Source of the DNA: JAEUIX01 sp046156035
GTDB lineage: Bacteria > Planctomycetota > Phycisphaerae > Phycisphaerales > UBA1924
DNA length: 64,000 nucleotides
Reading direction: 5' to 3'
Assembly: GCA_046156035.1 (NCBI GenBank)
Contig: JBJXEW010000030.1
Coordinates: forward strand, 1-64,000
The translations under genes were made by a program, and so were the position numbers. This document shows, piece by piece, positions 25,945 to 34,273 of the stretch. The notes beneath the pieces are model-generated. The model saw only the letters and a program-made list of their open reading frames with translations, had not been told where the DNA came from and ran no database searches. Numbering within the stretch: position 1 is the stretch's first letter; the number at the start of each line of letters is the position of its first letter.

Positions 25945-26724
25945 TCAGACCTCGGCCTCTTTCTTCTTCGGCTTGCCCCCGCCGCCGCGCTTGTGAATGT
26001 CCAGTTCGGCCTCGTTGAAGAGGATGCACTGGCAGTTGGCGCAGCGCACGAACACGCCCTTGATGATCTGGTTGAGCGTCTCCACCGGCAGCGTCATCAT
26101 GCACGCCCCGCAGGTGTACTCGTGGTCGCGCTTGTTCAGCAGGTCCACCTTCGCCATCGCGTCGTCTTCGCGCGTCCGCACCAGTTCCTCAAAGATCCGC
26201 AGTTCCGCCGGCGGCACATCCGCGGCCAGCGCCTTGCGTTCGCTCGTCAGTTCCGCCACGCGGTCCTTGATCTGCGCGCTGTGCTGGTCGCGGTCCGTCC
26301 GCGCCTGCGCCACGATCTTCTCACGCTCGCTCCGGCTCTTCTCAATCTCGGCCAGTTGCGCCTCGGCCGTCTGCAACCGCTCCATGATCTCCAGTTCGTG
26401 CGTCTCGAACTCCGTCTTGCGGGCCTTGAGCACGTTCAACTCGTTCTGGAACGCCTGGTACTCCTTGCCGGTCTTGCAGGAGTTCATCTGCTCGCGCACC
26501 TTGTTCACCCGGGCATCCACGACGGCCGCCTCGCCCTCGTCGCCCGCCACCGCCGCGCGATCCTTCCGCACCTGCACCACGAGCGCATCGTGGCGTGCCG
26601 CCGCGTCCTTGAGTTGCTTTTCCTGAATCGTCAGGAACCTCTCCGCCGCGTGCAGCCGGGTTTGCAAACCCCGGAGCTGCTGATCCACCCTGAACAAACG
26701 GAGCAACTTGGCCGTAACCGTCAT
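25945..26724 (-). CDS. CT398-like coiled-coil protein with a C4 zinc ribbon
   Basis: A 259-residue protein: a long coiled coil (about 10-185, e.g. LQTAEAQLAEIEKSRSEREK) followed by a zinc ribbon with CGACMMTLP and CANCQCILF, then a Lys-rich tail. This is the architecture of the CT398/C4-type zinc-ribbon family, of unknown function but suggested roles in RNA or secretion. ATG at 26724. It lies convergent with nth and about 130 bases downstream of cdsA on the same strand. Confidence 0.8.
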   Translation of the reverse strand: MTVTAKLLRLFRVDQQLRGLQTRLHAAERFLTIQEKQLKDAAARHDALVVQVRKDRAAVAGDEGEAAVVDARVNKVREQMNSCKTGKEYQAFQNELNVLKARKTEFETHELEIMERLQTAEAQLAEIEKSRSEREKIVAQARTDRDQHSAQIKDRVAELTSERKALAADVPPAELRIFEELVRTREDDAMAKVDLLNKRDHEYTCGACMMTLPVETLNQIIKGVFVRCANCQCILFNEAELDIHKRGGGGKPKKKEAEV

Positions 26725-26852
26725 CGTCTACTCCACAAGCCACCGAGCCTTGTCCACGGGGCGTGCGTTCCCTCGCAACACCCCCGCGCCCACCATCGGC
26801 ACCGCTCCATTCTACCCCTCCCCGAGACAGGGGCGGGTACCACGCGTCCGGA

Positions 26853-27842
26853 TTACGGCACGCTCGCGGCCGGGGCGACTGGTCCTAGCGACCCCAGCGA
26901 CCGCAAAAGCGAGAAATACCAGAACGCCGCCGGCCCGGCCAGCACCAGCGAATCGATCACATCGATAATGCCCCCCATCCCCGGCACCAGGCGGCCCGAG
27001 TCCTTGATCCCCGCATCGCGTTTGAGCACGCTGGCTGAAAGGTCCCCGATCTGGGCCGCCAGGCCCAGAACCACACCCGCCACAAACCCCTCCACCGTCG
27101 TGAGCCGCTCGATGCCCTCCACGGCTCCCTGCCCCAGAGACTGTGCGAACGCCACCAGCCCAGCCCCGACCGCCCCGGCCGTGAGCATGCCCCCCACAAG
27201 CCCCTCCCACGTCTTGCCCGGGCTCACCCACGGAATGAGTTTGTGCCGCCCGATCGCCCGCCCCGTGAAATACGCCCCGATGTCGCAGCACTTGGCCGTC
27301 ATGATCACGCCCAGCACCACCCACGCCGAAAACTGCGTCCGCAGCGCCATCAAAAACCCCAGCGTCACACCCGCATACGCAAACGCCGTGAGCGCGGCAC
27401 CCACCGCCCCGCACGCCCCCGTGATCGTCTTCCGCCGCGTGTGCACCAAGAGCGCCACCGCCACCACCAGCACCGCGGCCGTGGCCAAGGCCGCCCCAGC
27501 CCCACCGCCGCCGGCCGTGCCCTGCATCCCGCCCAGGCTGCGCGTGGGCGAGCCGATCGTCAGGCCCCCCGCCAGCACGCCCACCATCGCCGCGAACACC
27601 ACCACACGCCGGCTCGCCGCCATGCCCGCGGCTTGATACATGCGGGCCAGTTCGATGCTCGCCCGCGCACAGATCAGCAGGCCCACCAGCAGCAGCGCCA
27701 CGCCGGGCGCCGTCTTGCCGTCTTTGAGCGCCAGCACGCCCAGCCACGCGGGCGGCTCGAGTGTGGTCAGCCACTCATCCAGCCACATCAGGCCGAAGAC
27801 CAGCACTATCAGGATGGGCCCCACAATGAGGCGCTTGGCCAT
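26853..27842 (-). CDS. cdsA: Phosphatidate cytidylyltransferase
   Basis: Makes CDP-diacylglycerol from phosphatidate and CTP in the membrane. The 329-residue protein has multiple transmembrane helices, the CDS signature near the end (AQIGDLSASVLKRDAGIKDSG then RLVPGMGGIIDVIDSLVLAGPAAF) and SPGKTWEGLVGG, all diagnostic. ATG at 27842. In many bacteria uppS is adjacent; here uppS is 4 kb upstream on the same strand, separated by a secreted protein and a repeat-rich ORF. Confidence 0.94.
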   Translation of the reverse strand: MAKRLIVGPILIVLVFGLMWLDEWLTTLEPPAWLGVLALKDGKTAPGVALLLVGLLICARASIELARMYQAAGMAASRRVVVFAAMVGVLAGGLTIGSPTRSLGGMQGTAGGGGAGAALATAAVLVVAVALLVHTRRKTITGACGAVGAALTAFAYAGVTLGFLMALRTQFSAWVVLGVIMTAKCCDIGAYFTGRAIGRHKLIPWVSPGKTWEGLVGGMLTAGAVGAGLVAFAQSLGQGAVEGIERLTTVEGFVAGVVLGLAAQIGDLSASVLKRDAGIKDSGRLVPGMGGIIDVIDSLVLAGPAAFWYFSLLRSLGSLGPVAPAASVP

Positions 27843-27912
27843 GCGGACAATCTAGCAGGGCGGGGGGCGGTGTGCTTGGCTACCCGCACACTCCGCGTGG
27901 GGTCCGGACGCC

Positions 27913-27942
27913 ATCGAAGTCGCCGCTCCGGGCGACTTCGAT
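27913..27942. repeat. Perfect 12-bp inverted repeat
   Basis: ATCGAAGTCGCC and GGCGACTTCGAT form a perfect hairpin with a 6-base loop between the end of the secreted-protein gene and the cdsA start. There is no T-run on either side. It may stabilise or terminate the secreted-protein mRNA, or be another palindromic element. The direct repeats CACCTGTCCCCTGTCACCTG follow at about 27980-28000. Confidence 0.6.
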
Positions 27943-28006
27943 CCGCGAGGCCCTCAGCCGCAGTCCTCTGGCTGTCACCTCACACCTGTCCCCTGTCACC
28001 TGCCCT

Positions 28007-30181
28007 TCAGCACCCTTGGAAGTAGTCCGTGATGTAGTCGCCGAGGTTGTCGGCCATCGGCGGTGTGCACTGGCCCTCGCCCGTGCTGAGGTACGCGGCT
28101 TTGTACCCCGCGTCATACGGGGCCGCATTCTCGGGGCAGGGGATCGCATACCCGCCGGGGCCGGACAGGTGGGGCACGGTGTAGTAATCGGTGATGAAGT
28201 CGCCCAGGTCGTCGGGGTTGAGCGAGCCGTCGAGGTTGTACTCGACTGTGCAGCCGGTCTCGGCACGGATGTTCACCGTCACCGACGCGAACGGCTGACC
28301 CGCCGAATACGCGCGCCAGCCGGTGGGGTCGAAACGCATCTCGCTCGGCGTGCTGTCGGCATCGCGGCCCACCGCCAGCCAGTACGTGCCCGGCGGCAGC
28401 GAGTTGCCGCTGGAGTTGGCATAGGGCTGACCGTCGCCATCGGCGGGGCGTGCGCCCGCAGCCGCGCCACCGAAGGAGAGTTGCCCGAGGCGCGCACCCG
28501 GGCCGGTGCTCTGGCCGCTGGCGAGGTCGAAGGCGAGAAGGTTGCCCGCGTTGTCGTAGAGGCCCAGCGCGCCATCAACGGCGAGCGTGCCGTTCTGGTT
28601 GATGTCGATGAAGTTGCTGCCGCCCGGAGTGACCGCCCGCTCGGGGGGCAGATCGAAGCGCACCCAGCGCACCAGCGAATTGCCCGTGCGGACCACATCC
28701 ATCGTCGTCACGCCCCCGGGAAGGTCGCCCAGCACGTCGTACGAACGCACCTGCGGCGGCGCAATGGGTGTGTTCGCGCAGTTGGCGGGACTACCGATGT
28801 TGGATGTGACCACCATGTGCACGGTGCCGCAGTGCTGGCTCAGAGGATCGTTCGGATCGATATGGGAAAGGTGCGGGCTGTACAGGGCCGTCGGCGCGGA
28901 CACGACAATGAAGTAGACACCCGCAGGCAGTTCACCATCGCGCCCGTCGAAGGCGTAGCCGCCGGGCTGCGCCGGGCGCCGACCCGAGCCGAAGGAGAGC
29001 ATGCCATACAACCCCGGCGCTTCGGTTTCGATGTCCCCACCCCCACCGCCGCCCTCGCCGATGTCGGATGCCATGAGGTCGCCGTCGGCGTTGTACAGCG
29101 CCAGCGAGGATGGCACGTCGATGCCTGTGCCGAGGTCGCGATCAAGCCGTACGTCCAAGAACGTGTCATCATCGCGACTGATCGGCCGGCCGAGCGTGAG
29201 CCGGTACGTGGCCATGCCAGCCCGGCTCGGAGGCACGATGAGATCGAAGGACGGGTGGGGGTCGGCGCAGTCGTACGAAGCTGGCGGTGTGTCCGAATCG
29301 CAGGGCCCGGTGCACCCCAAGTCCCCGGAGGTGGGGGGAGGGATGGGCACAATCGTGTCCGCGGCGAGTTTCAGGTAGACATCGCGCCGGTTCGTGGCCG
29401 CGAAGTCGGCGGGAAACCCGTTGCTGAAGTCCACCGGCTTCGTGCCGTCGAGGCTGAACGTGGGATCATTCCAGCGCCGCACGTCGGCCATGCCGACCGA
29501 CGCCCCAAAGGGGCGGATGAGCGGCACGATGACCGAGGTGCTTGCGGCGTTCCCGGGCCACATCTGCTGCGTGCCGGCTTGGAAGATGCGGACCTCGTAC
29601 GCGAACGTCTTTGTCGGGTCGAAGACGAGCGGTGGGTTGACGTCGAGAAATATGCCGAACCATTCCACTGAGTTGTACGTTGGCGTGAGGCCGTCCAGCC
29701 GGAAGCCGGAGTTGGGCACAAGGTTCTGGTAGAAGGGCGTGCCGGTCGCGACGGGTGCGTCAATCTCGATCGTGTCCTGATAAAAGAGCACCTGGTAATC
29801 AAAGTCGCCGGGAATCGGCGGGTTGAACGCGATCCAGCCGATGTCGATACCGGTGATGGACCCGGGGTTGGGGTAGGTCTCGCAGGCCCGGGCGAACCTT
29901 CCCACATCGACGGCCACCGACGATCCTGAGTTACCGCGGCTCCCCCCCGCCTGGTTGGGCGCAAGGATTGCGAAGATTGCTCCTTGGACGACCGATTGCG
30001 CCACGCTGTCCGAGGCCGCGCTGCCAACTGCAAAGTCCGCCAGACGCCGGTGGGGCATGTGGTCCACCGAATCATCCGTGACGGGCGGCTCGCCCGCGCC
30101 ACGCGCGAGGAGGCTTGCCGCGCACCCGGCGATAGCGACCACGGCCGCCGCGGCGGAGAGGGTTCGTGTGGGCGTGGGCAT
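28007..30181 (-). CDS. Large secreted protein with a dockerin-like tail
   Basis: A 724-residue exported protein with a signal peptide (LSAAAAVVAIAGCAASLLARG). The body holds repeated beta-rich units with the pattern LALYNADGDLMASDIGEGG ... GLYGMLSFG ... LPAGVYFIVV and LGLYDNAGNLLAFD ... LGQLSFG ... LPPGTYWLAV, i.e. two to three homologous domains like bacterial pre-peptidase (PPC) domains. The C-terminus has an EF-hand-like pair: YNLDGSLNPDDLGDFITDYY and MADNLGDYITDYFQGC, plausible for calcium binding or surface sorting in this group. No catalytic domain recognised. I start at ATG 30181 because the signal peptide begins there. Confidence 0.72.
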   Translation of the reverse strand: MPTPTRTLSAAAAVVAIAGCAASLLARGAGEPPVTDDSVDHMPHRRLADFAVGSAASDSVAQSVVQGAIFAILAPNQAGGSRGNSGSSVAVDVGRFARACETYPNPGSITGIDIGWIAFNPPIPGDFDYQVLFYQDTIEIDAPVATGTPFYQNLVPNSGFRLDGLTPTYNSVEWFGIFLDVNPPLVFDPTKTFAYEVRIFQAGTQQMWPGNAASTSVIVPLIRPFGASVGMADVRRWNDPTFSLDGTKPVDFSNGFPADFAATNRRDVYLKLAADTIVPIPPPTSGDLGCTGPCDSDTPPASYDCADPHPSFDLIVPPSRAGMATYRLTLGRPISRDDDTFLDVRLDRDLGTGIDVPSSLALYNADGDLMASDIGEGGGGGGDIETEAPGLYGMLSFGSGRRPAQPGGYAFDGRDGELPAGVYFIVVSAPTALYSPHLSHIDPNDPLSQHCGTVHMVVTSNIGSPANCANTPIAPPQVRSYDVLGDLPGGVTTMDVVRTGNSLVRWVRFDLPPERAVTPGGSNFIDINQNGTLAVDGALGLYDNAGNLLAFDLASGQSTGPGARLGQLSFGGAAAGARPADGDGQPYANSSGNSLPPGTYWLAVGRDADSTPSEMRFDPTGWRAYSAGQPFASVTVNIRAETGCTVEYNLDGSLNPDDLGDFITDYYTVPHLSGPGGYAIPCPENAAPYDAGYKAAYLSTGEGQCTPPMADNLGDYITDYFQGC

Positions 30182-30339
30182 GGCTGAACTCCTGGGGAGC
30201 CGCGGAGTGCCGGGCACAAGACAGCATACAGCACGCCGCGCGTGCGGGCCAGCGGGTGGGCGGTGAATGTTGGGGAGGGGGGAGGCAAATGGCCAAATAG
30301 CAAATGGACAAAGGGCCAAATGAAGGCAGGAGGCGCGCG

Positions 30340-31626
30340 CTACCCGTCGTCGGGCGCGGGGAGTGGCTGTGGTGGTTCGGTTCCGGGGGAGGGCGCGGAG
30401 GTCGTAGCGGAGGCTTGTGAGTTCGCCGTCGGGGCGTTGAGCCCCGCCGGCGAAGAGGAAGTTTGTGGTGGCTCGTCTCCGGGGGTGCCGCTGCGCGGCA
30501 ACCCCCGGCTACTTACCTCCACCGCTTCGCGGTGAAGAGGGGAGGCGGACGGGACGTCCGCCGCACGGGGCTGATCTGACCGCTCGCTTGCGCTCGCGGC
30601 TCCAAGATGGTGCGCGTTGGAGGGCACCGACCCACTCGCAGAGCCTCGCGAGTCGGTGGCACGAAGCACCTCCCCCGGCCTCGATCCGCCTGCGGGGGAC
30701 TCGGCCACCCCCTCCGACGGAGTCGGAGGGGGATGCGGAGTGGAAGGCTCGGCCTGCCGCGCACGTGAGGCGTAGGTGGTGGGGAACGGGGGCGGTGGTG
30801 TCGGCGGAGGGGGCGGTGGCGGAGGTGGGTTGGCGGTGTGGGGCCCGGGGTCGGTGCCGGGGGGCGGGAGCGGGTTCCGGCGGCCTGGGCTGTGGCAGGC
30901 GTGGATGTTGGTCATGTGCTCGGCGAGATTGAGCGGGCGCGGCCAGGGCGTGTTGGAGAAGCCGCTCCAGTAGCCGTGGTCGTAGGCACGCATGAGGTCT
31001 TGGGGGTGCGCGAGTGGCGGTGTCATCGGGTTTTCAGCGTGGTAGTCGTACTTGCTGTCGGAGTCGTCGTCGGAATCATCATCGTCGTCGTCAGACTCGG
31101 GGCCGTTGATGGCGGCAGAGTTGGGGTAGCGCTCGAAGGGCGCACGGACGAGGGCGGTGGCGCAGCGGCGGCGCTCGACGGCGTCGGTGTTCTCGTTCTC
31201 GGCGAGTGTGATGAGGACCTTGGCGCCGCGGAGTTTGTAGTCGCCCATCGCGGAGTTGAAGGCGTCGATGTGGGCGAGGACGGAGGTGGGGGAGCGAAGT
31301 GGCAAAGTGGCAGAGTGGCAGAGTGGCAAAGGCGCGGGGGGGACCGCGCCCACGGGTTCATCGGACCGCTCGCTCGCGCTCGCGGCTCCAAGAGGGTGCG
31401 AGTTGCGGGGTTCGGGTTGGGGCGGCGGGTGCTCCACGCACGGACGATGCGCGGACGGAAGGGTGGAAGCAAGGGGGGAGTGTGTGATGACCACACAATG
31501 GCGCGCAAAGGTGGCCGAAAGAAGAGGAAAGTTGAGGAGTTGACGGGTTGATGAGGACAAGGCACCCACGCGGAGCGTGGGAGTGCCCGGAACCGCGCAA
31601 CCGCTCGCTCGCCCTCGCGGCTCCAA
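30340..31626 (-). CDS. Hypothetical protein riddled with repeat insertions
   Basis: An open frame of up to 428 residues whose true start is unclear. A plausible coding core is residues about 118-250: LAHIDAFNSAMGDYKLRGAK, then an acidic run (SDDDDDDSDDDSDS) and LMRAYDHGYWSGFSNTPWPR, then a proline run. The flanks are made of repeats: ASASERSD twice (family D), PTLRVGAL, an 8-base tandem repeat (LCHSATLPL), a perfect 11-bp palindrome (PSEGVAESP) and the family-A palindrome (ADVPSA). No family recognised. It may be a decayed gene kept open by repeats that lack stops, or a real protein with inserted peptides. Confidence 0.45.
   Translation of the reverse strand: MEPRGRASGCAVPGTPTLRVGALSSSTRQLLNFPLLSATFARHCVVITHSPLASTLPSAHRPCVEHPPPQPEPRNSHPLGAASASERSDEPVGAVPPAPLPLCHSATLPLRSPTSVLAHIDAFNSAMGDYKLRGAKVLITLAENENTDAVERRRCATALVRAPFERYPNSAAINGPESDDDDDDSDDDSDSKYDYHAENPMTPPLAHPQDLMRAYDHGYWSGFSNTPWPRPLNLAEHMTNIHACHSPGRRNPLPPPGTDPGPHTANPPPPPPPPPTPPPPFPTTYASRARQAEPSTPHPPPTPSEGVAESPAGGSRPGEVLRATDSRGSASGSVPSNAHHLGAASASERSDQPRAADVPSASPLHREAVEVSSRGLPRSGTPGDEPPQTSSSPAGLNAPTANSQASATTSAPSPGTEPPQPLPAPDDG
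30544..30562. repeat. Palindromic repeat family A, copy 1
   Basis: GGCGGACGGGACGTCCGCC, a nearly perfect palindrome, reads as part of AADVPSAS in the hypothetical protein on the minus strand. Other copies: 43530-43548, 43569-43587 (one base different) and 62803-62821. Confidence 0.8.
30581..30607. repeat. Repeat family D (ASASERSD type), copy 1
   Basis: CGCTCGCTTGCGCTCGCGGC followed by TCCAAGA; one base different from the copy at 31367-31393. It is inside the hypothetical ORF, encoding LGAASASERSD on the minus strand. Confidence 0.75.
30708..30732. repeat. Perfect palindrome with 11-bp arms
   Basis: CCCCCTCCGAC, a 3-base loop GGA, then GTCGGAGGGGG. It is inside the hypothetical ORF, encoding PSEGVAESP. 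It is similar in form to family B but with different arms; only one copy was seen. Confidence 0.7.
31298..31329. repeat. Tandem octanucleotide AGTGGCAR x4
   Basis: Four direct copies of AGTGGCAA/G. On the minus strand they encode LCHSATLPL within the hypothetical ORF. Slippage here would shift the frame, since 8 is not a multiple of 3. Confidence 0.75.
31367..31393. repeat. Repeat family D, copy 2
   Basis: CGCTCGCTCGCGCTCGCGGC followed by TCCAAGA, encoding LGAASASERSD on the minus strand. A third, diverged copy with GCCCTCGCGGCTCCAAA lies at 31602-31627, next to another imperfect palindrome at 31561-31587. Confidence 0.75.
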
Positions 31627-31627
31627 A
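31602..31627. repeat. Repeat family D, copy 3 (diverged)
   Basis: CGCTCGCTCGCCCTCGCGGC then TCCAAA. It spans the start of the longest version of the hypothetical ORF, just downstream of uppS, and so casts doubt on the first 10-15 codons of that ORF. Confidence 0.65.
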
Positions 31628-31664
31628 TCATGGTCCGGTCAATCGGGCGAACTCACACCACAAC

Positions 31665-32540
31665 TCACACCCCGGCCAGCCCGCCGAACCGGCGCGTGCG
31701 CTGCGCATACGCCCTCACCGCGGCGTGCAAATCCGCCACGCCAAAGTCGGGCCACAGCGTCTGCGTCACGTACAACTCCGCGTACGAGAGTTGCCACAAC
31801 AAAAAGTTGCTCAGCCGCATCTCGCCCGCCGTGCGAATCAGCAGGTCCGGCTCGGGCAGGCCCGCCGTGCCCAGGTGCGAGCTGATCGCCGCGTCGTCAA
31901 TCGCGGCAGGGTCGAGCGTGCCGTCCTTCGCCTTCTTCGCGATCGCTCGCACCGCGTCCACAATCTCCGCCCGCGACCCGTAGTTCACCGCCAGGCAGAG
32001 CGTCATCACGCTGTTCTTCGCCGTCGCCGACTGGATCGCATCACCCAGCGCCAGCACCTGCTCCGGCAGGCCCTCACGCCGGCCGATCTGCACGAGGCGG
32101 ATGTTCTCGCGTGCAAACGCCTTCGCCTCGCCCGTCATGTACTCGATGTAGAGCCGCATCAGCGCCTCGACCTCATCCGCCGGCCGCTTCCAGTTCTCCA
32201 TCGAGAAGGAGTAGAGCGTGAGGCACTCAACGCCCAGCGCGACACACTCTTCCACCGTGGCCCGCACCGCCGCGGCACCGTTGCGGTGGCCGAACAGCCG
32301 CGGGAAGCCGCGCTGCTTGGCCCACCTCCCGTTGCCGTCCATGATGATGGCCACATGGCGCGGCAATCTGCTCGGCGGCACATCCGGCAGGCGCGCAAGC
32401 GGCTTGGCCTTGGGGTTGCGTGCCGCGATGGCCGCGAGCGCGGCGTGGTCGGCCTCCGTCAGTTCGCACGCCGGCAGCGGCGCGGCCACCGCGGGCAAAG
32501 GCCCCTCAATCGTCGGGAGTGTTGATGATGGAGGCGTCAC
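31665..32540 (-). CDS. uppS: Undecaprenyl diphosphate synthase (isoprenyl transferase)
   Basis: Cis-prenyltransferase that makes the C55 lipid carrier for peptidoglycan and O-antigen. The catalytic Asp motif VAIIMDGNGRWAKQRG is at about 62-77, then GHRNGAAAVR, TLYSFSMENWKRP, LAVNYGSRAEI and LIRTAGEMRLSNFLLWQLSYAEL, all standard (RTAGEMRLSNF for RTSGEQRLSNF). 291 residues with an N-terminal extension of about 60. GTG start at 32540 overlaps the purA stop by 4 bases (GTGA). Confidence 0.96.
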   Translation of the reverse strand: MTPPSSTLPTIEGPLPAVAAPLPACELTEADHAALAAIAARNPKAKPLARLPDVPPSRLPRHVAIIMDGNGRWAKQRGFPRLFGHRNGAAAVRATVEECVALGVECLTLYSFSMENWKRPADEVEALMRLYIEYMTGEAKAFARENIRLVQIGRREGLPEQVLALGDAIQSATAKNSVMTLCLAVNYGSRAEIVDAVRAIAKKAKDGTLDPAAIDDAAISSHLGTAGLPEPDLLIRTAGEMRLSNFLLWQLSYAELYVTQTLWPDFGVADLHAAVRAYAQRTRRFGGLAGV

Positions 32541-33904
32541 TCAATCTCAATGGTCTGCGCACGGTCCGGCCCAACGCTCACGTAGCGGATGGGCACGCCC
32601 ACGAACCGCTCGATCAGTTCCAAGTACGCACGAGCGCCGGGTGGAAGTTCGCCCAATCTGCGTGCCGAACCCTGTTCGCCCGAAAAACCCCGCAGCGTTT
32701 GGTACACAGGACGGACCTGATCCAGCAGGTGGCCGTCGGGAATGAACTGCTCGCTGCGCCCGCCGGGGCCGTCGTACGCCACGCACACCTTGAGTTCATC
32801 AAGGCCCGCGAGCACATCCAGCAGCATCACGCACAGGCCGGTTGCGCCGTTGAGCCGCGCGGCGTAGCGCGTGGCGACGAGATCGAGCCAGCCCACACGG
32901 CGCGGGCGGCCGGTGGTGGTGCCGAACTCGCGCCCGCGCGTGCGGATGCGCTCGCCCAGTTCGCCGAAGAGTTCCGTGGGCATGGGCCCGCCGCCGACGC
33001 GTGAGGAGTAAGCCTTGCACACACCCAGCACACGCCCGATTGCAGACATGGGCACGCCCGCGCCACCGGGAATGCCCGATGCCGCGCAGGCGGAGGAGGT
33101 GACGAACGGGTACGTGCCGTGGTCAACATCCAGTAGCGTGGCGTTGGCGCCCTCGAAGAGGATGCGCTTGCCCGAGTCGATCATGTCCAGCAGCAGCGCG
33201 GACGTGTCGCGAATGTGCTCGCGCAGGCCTGCGGCCCAGCGTGCGCACAGCGCGGCAACCGCCACGGGCTCGATCGCTTCGGGCGTGTAGCCGGGGCCGC
33301 CCAGCGCGCTCAGCAGCGCCGCCTTCATCGGGCAGATGGCCTCAAGCCGCGGCAGCAGGGCCTCGGGGCGGAGCAGGTCGCCCATGCGGATGGCGGTGGC
33401 CCGCTGCACCTTGTCCGCGTAGCAGGGGCCGATGCCGCGCTTGGTTGTGCCGATGGGGCGCAGGCCGCCGGTGCCGGTGCCGGGGGAGCCGGCCTGCGTG
33501 AGCCACTTTTCGCGGGCCTCATCCTCGGCCTTGTGCCAGGGCATCACCACGTGGGCGCGGTCGGAGATGACCAGACCGGAGCAGTCGATGCCGCGCGAGG
33601 AGAGTGTGGCGATCTCCTTGAGCACCTGCTCGGGATCAACCACCACACCGTTCCCGACGATGGCGGGCTTGCCGGGGTGCAGGATTCCGGAAGGGATGAG
33701 GTGGAGGGCGAAGCGTTCGCCACCGACCACAACCGAGTGCCCCGCGTTCGCGCCGCCGTTGAAGCGGGCAACCGCATCGTGCCGCTCCGCGAGCATGTGG
33801 ACGATCTTGCCCTTGCCCTCATCGCCCCATTGCAGGCCCACCACGGCCGTGCCGCCAGCCAGAGCAAGGGCCGACTCTTCACGGGCTGGGGCGACGAGCG
33901 TCAT
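32537..33904 (-). CDS. purA: Adenylosuccinate synthetase
   Basis: GTP-dependent synthesis of adenylosuccinate from IMP and aspartate, first committed step to AMP. Signature VVGLQWGDEGKGKIVHML is at about 21-38, then GGANAGHSVVV, GTTKRGIGPCYADK, FEGANATLLDVDHGTYPFVTSS and GVCKAYSSRVGGGPMPTEL. 455 residues, with a short extra N-terminus. ATG at 33904; upstream in-frame codons cross a G/C homopolymer and are unlikely. Coupled to uppS. Confidence 0.97.
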   Translation of the reverse strand: MTLVAPAREESALALAGGTAVVGLQWGDEGKGKIVHMLAERHDAVARFNGGANAGHSVVVGGERFALHLIPSGILHPGKPAIVGNGVVVDPEQVLKEIATLSSRGIDCSGLVISDRAHVVMPWHKAEDEAREKWLTQAGSPGTGTGGLRPIGTTKRGIGPCYADKVQRATAIRMGDLLRPEALLPRLEAICPMKAALLSALGGPGYTPEAIEPVAVAALCARWAAGLREHIRDTSALLLDMIDSGKRILFEGANATLLDVDHGTYPFVTSSACAASGIPGGAGVPMSAIGRVLGVCKAYSSRVGGGPMPTELFGELGERIRTRGREFGTTTGRPRRVGWLDLVATRYAARLNGATGLCVMLLDVLAGLDELKVCVAYDGPGGRSEQFIPDGHLLDQVRPVYQTLRGFSGEQGSARRLGELPPGARAYLELIERFVGVPIRYVSVGPDRAQTIEIE

Positions 33905-34073
33905 GCGGGCTCCGGGCGGGCGGGGGGGGGGGACAGGCGGCACAAGTATCGGACCCTCGAAGCCGCGTGTCGAGGGGCAGTGGTGGAATCGCGGCCAACC
34001 GCGCGGCACTCAGGAGCGGCGTTCACGCCCGACACGCCGCGGGCCGATGAGAAGCAGAGCAACTGGAGCAGCC

Positions 34074-34268
34074 GTGACCACCGAACAGACCGTTCGCATG
34101 ATGTGCCCGAACCTCAACTGCCGCCGTGTGCTGGCGGTGCCGGAATCTGCACGCGGCAAGACCGTGCGCTGCCGCAACTGCGCGACCAACATCAAGGTGC
34201 CCATGCCCGGCCAGGTGGCAGGGCCTGCCCCGGCGGCACCGTCAGCGCCCGCCGCGACCAAGACCTGA
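34074..34268 (+). CDS. Small MJ0042-like zinc-ribbon protein
   Basis: A 64-residue protein with one zinc ribbon: CPNLNCRRVLAVPESARGKT then RCRNCATNIKVP, the MJ0042-type pattern common in planctomycetes. GTG start at 34074 with GGAG five bases upstream; an ATG at 34047 is an in-frame alternative without a good ribosome-binding site. An Ala/Pro tail ends it. Function unknown. Convergent with the DUF255 gene. Confidence 0.75.
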   Translation: MTTEQTVRMMCPNLNCRRVLAVPESARGKTVRCRNCATNIKVPMPGQVAGPAPAAPSAPAATKT

Positions 34269-34273
34269 GCAGG

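Noticed and set aside
27913..27942. Rho-independent terminator after the secreted-protein gene
   Set aside because: The hairpin is perfect but has no T-run on the relevant side. Listed only as an inverted repeat.
31298..31329. CRISPR-like direct repeats (AGTGGCAR)
   Set aside because: Four adjacent octamers without spacers: a simple tandem repeat.
30838..31551. Plus-strand ORF of 237 codons (ends MARKGGRKKRKVEELTG)
   Set aside because: It is the Val/Gly-rich complement of the minus-strand ORF. The basic C-terminus is composed of repeat-like A/G-rich DNA.
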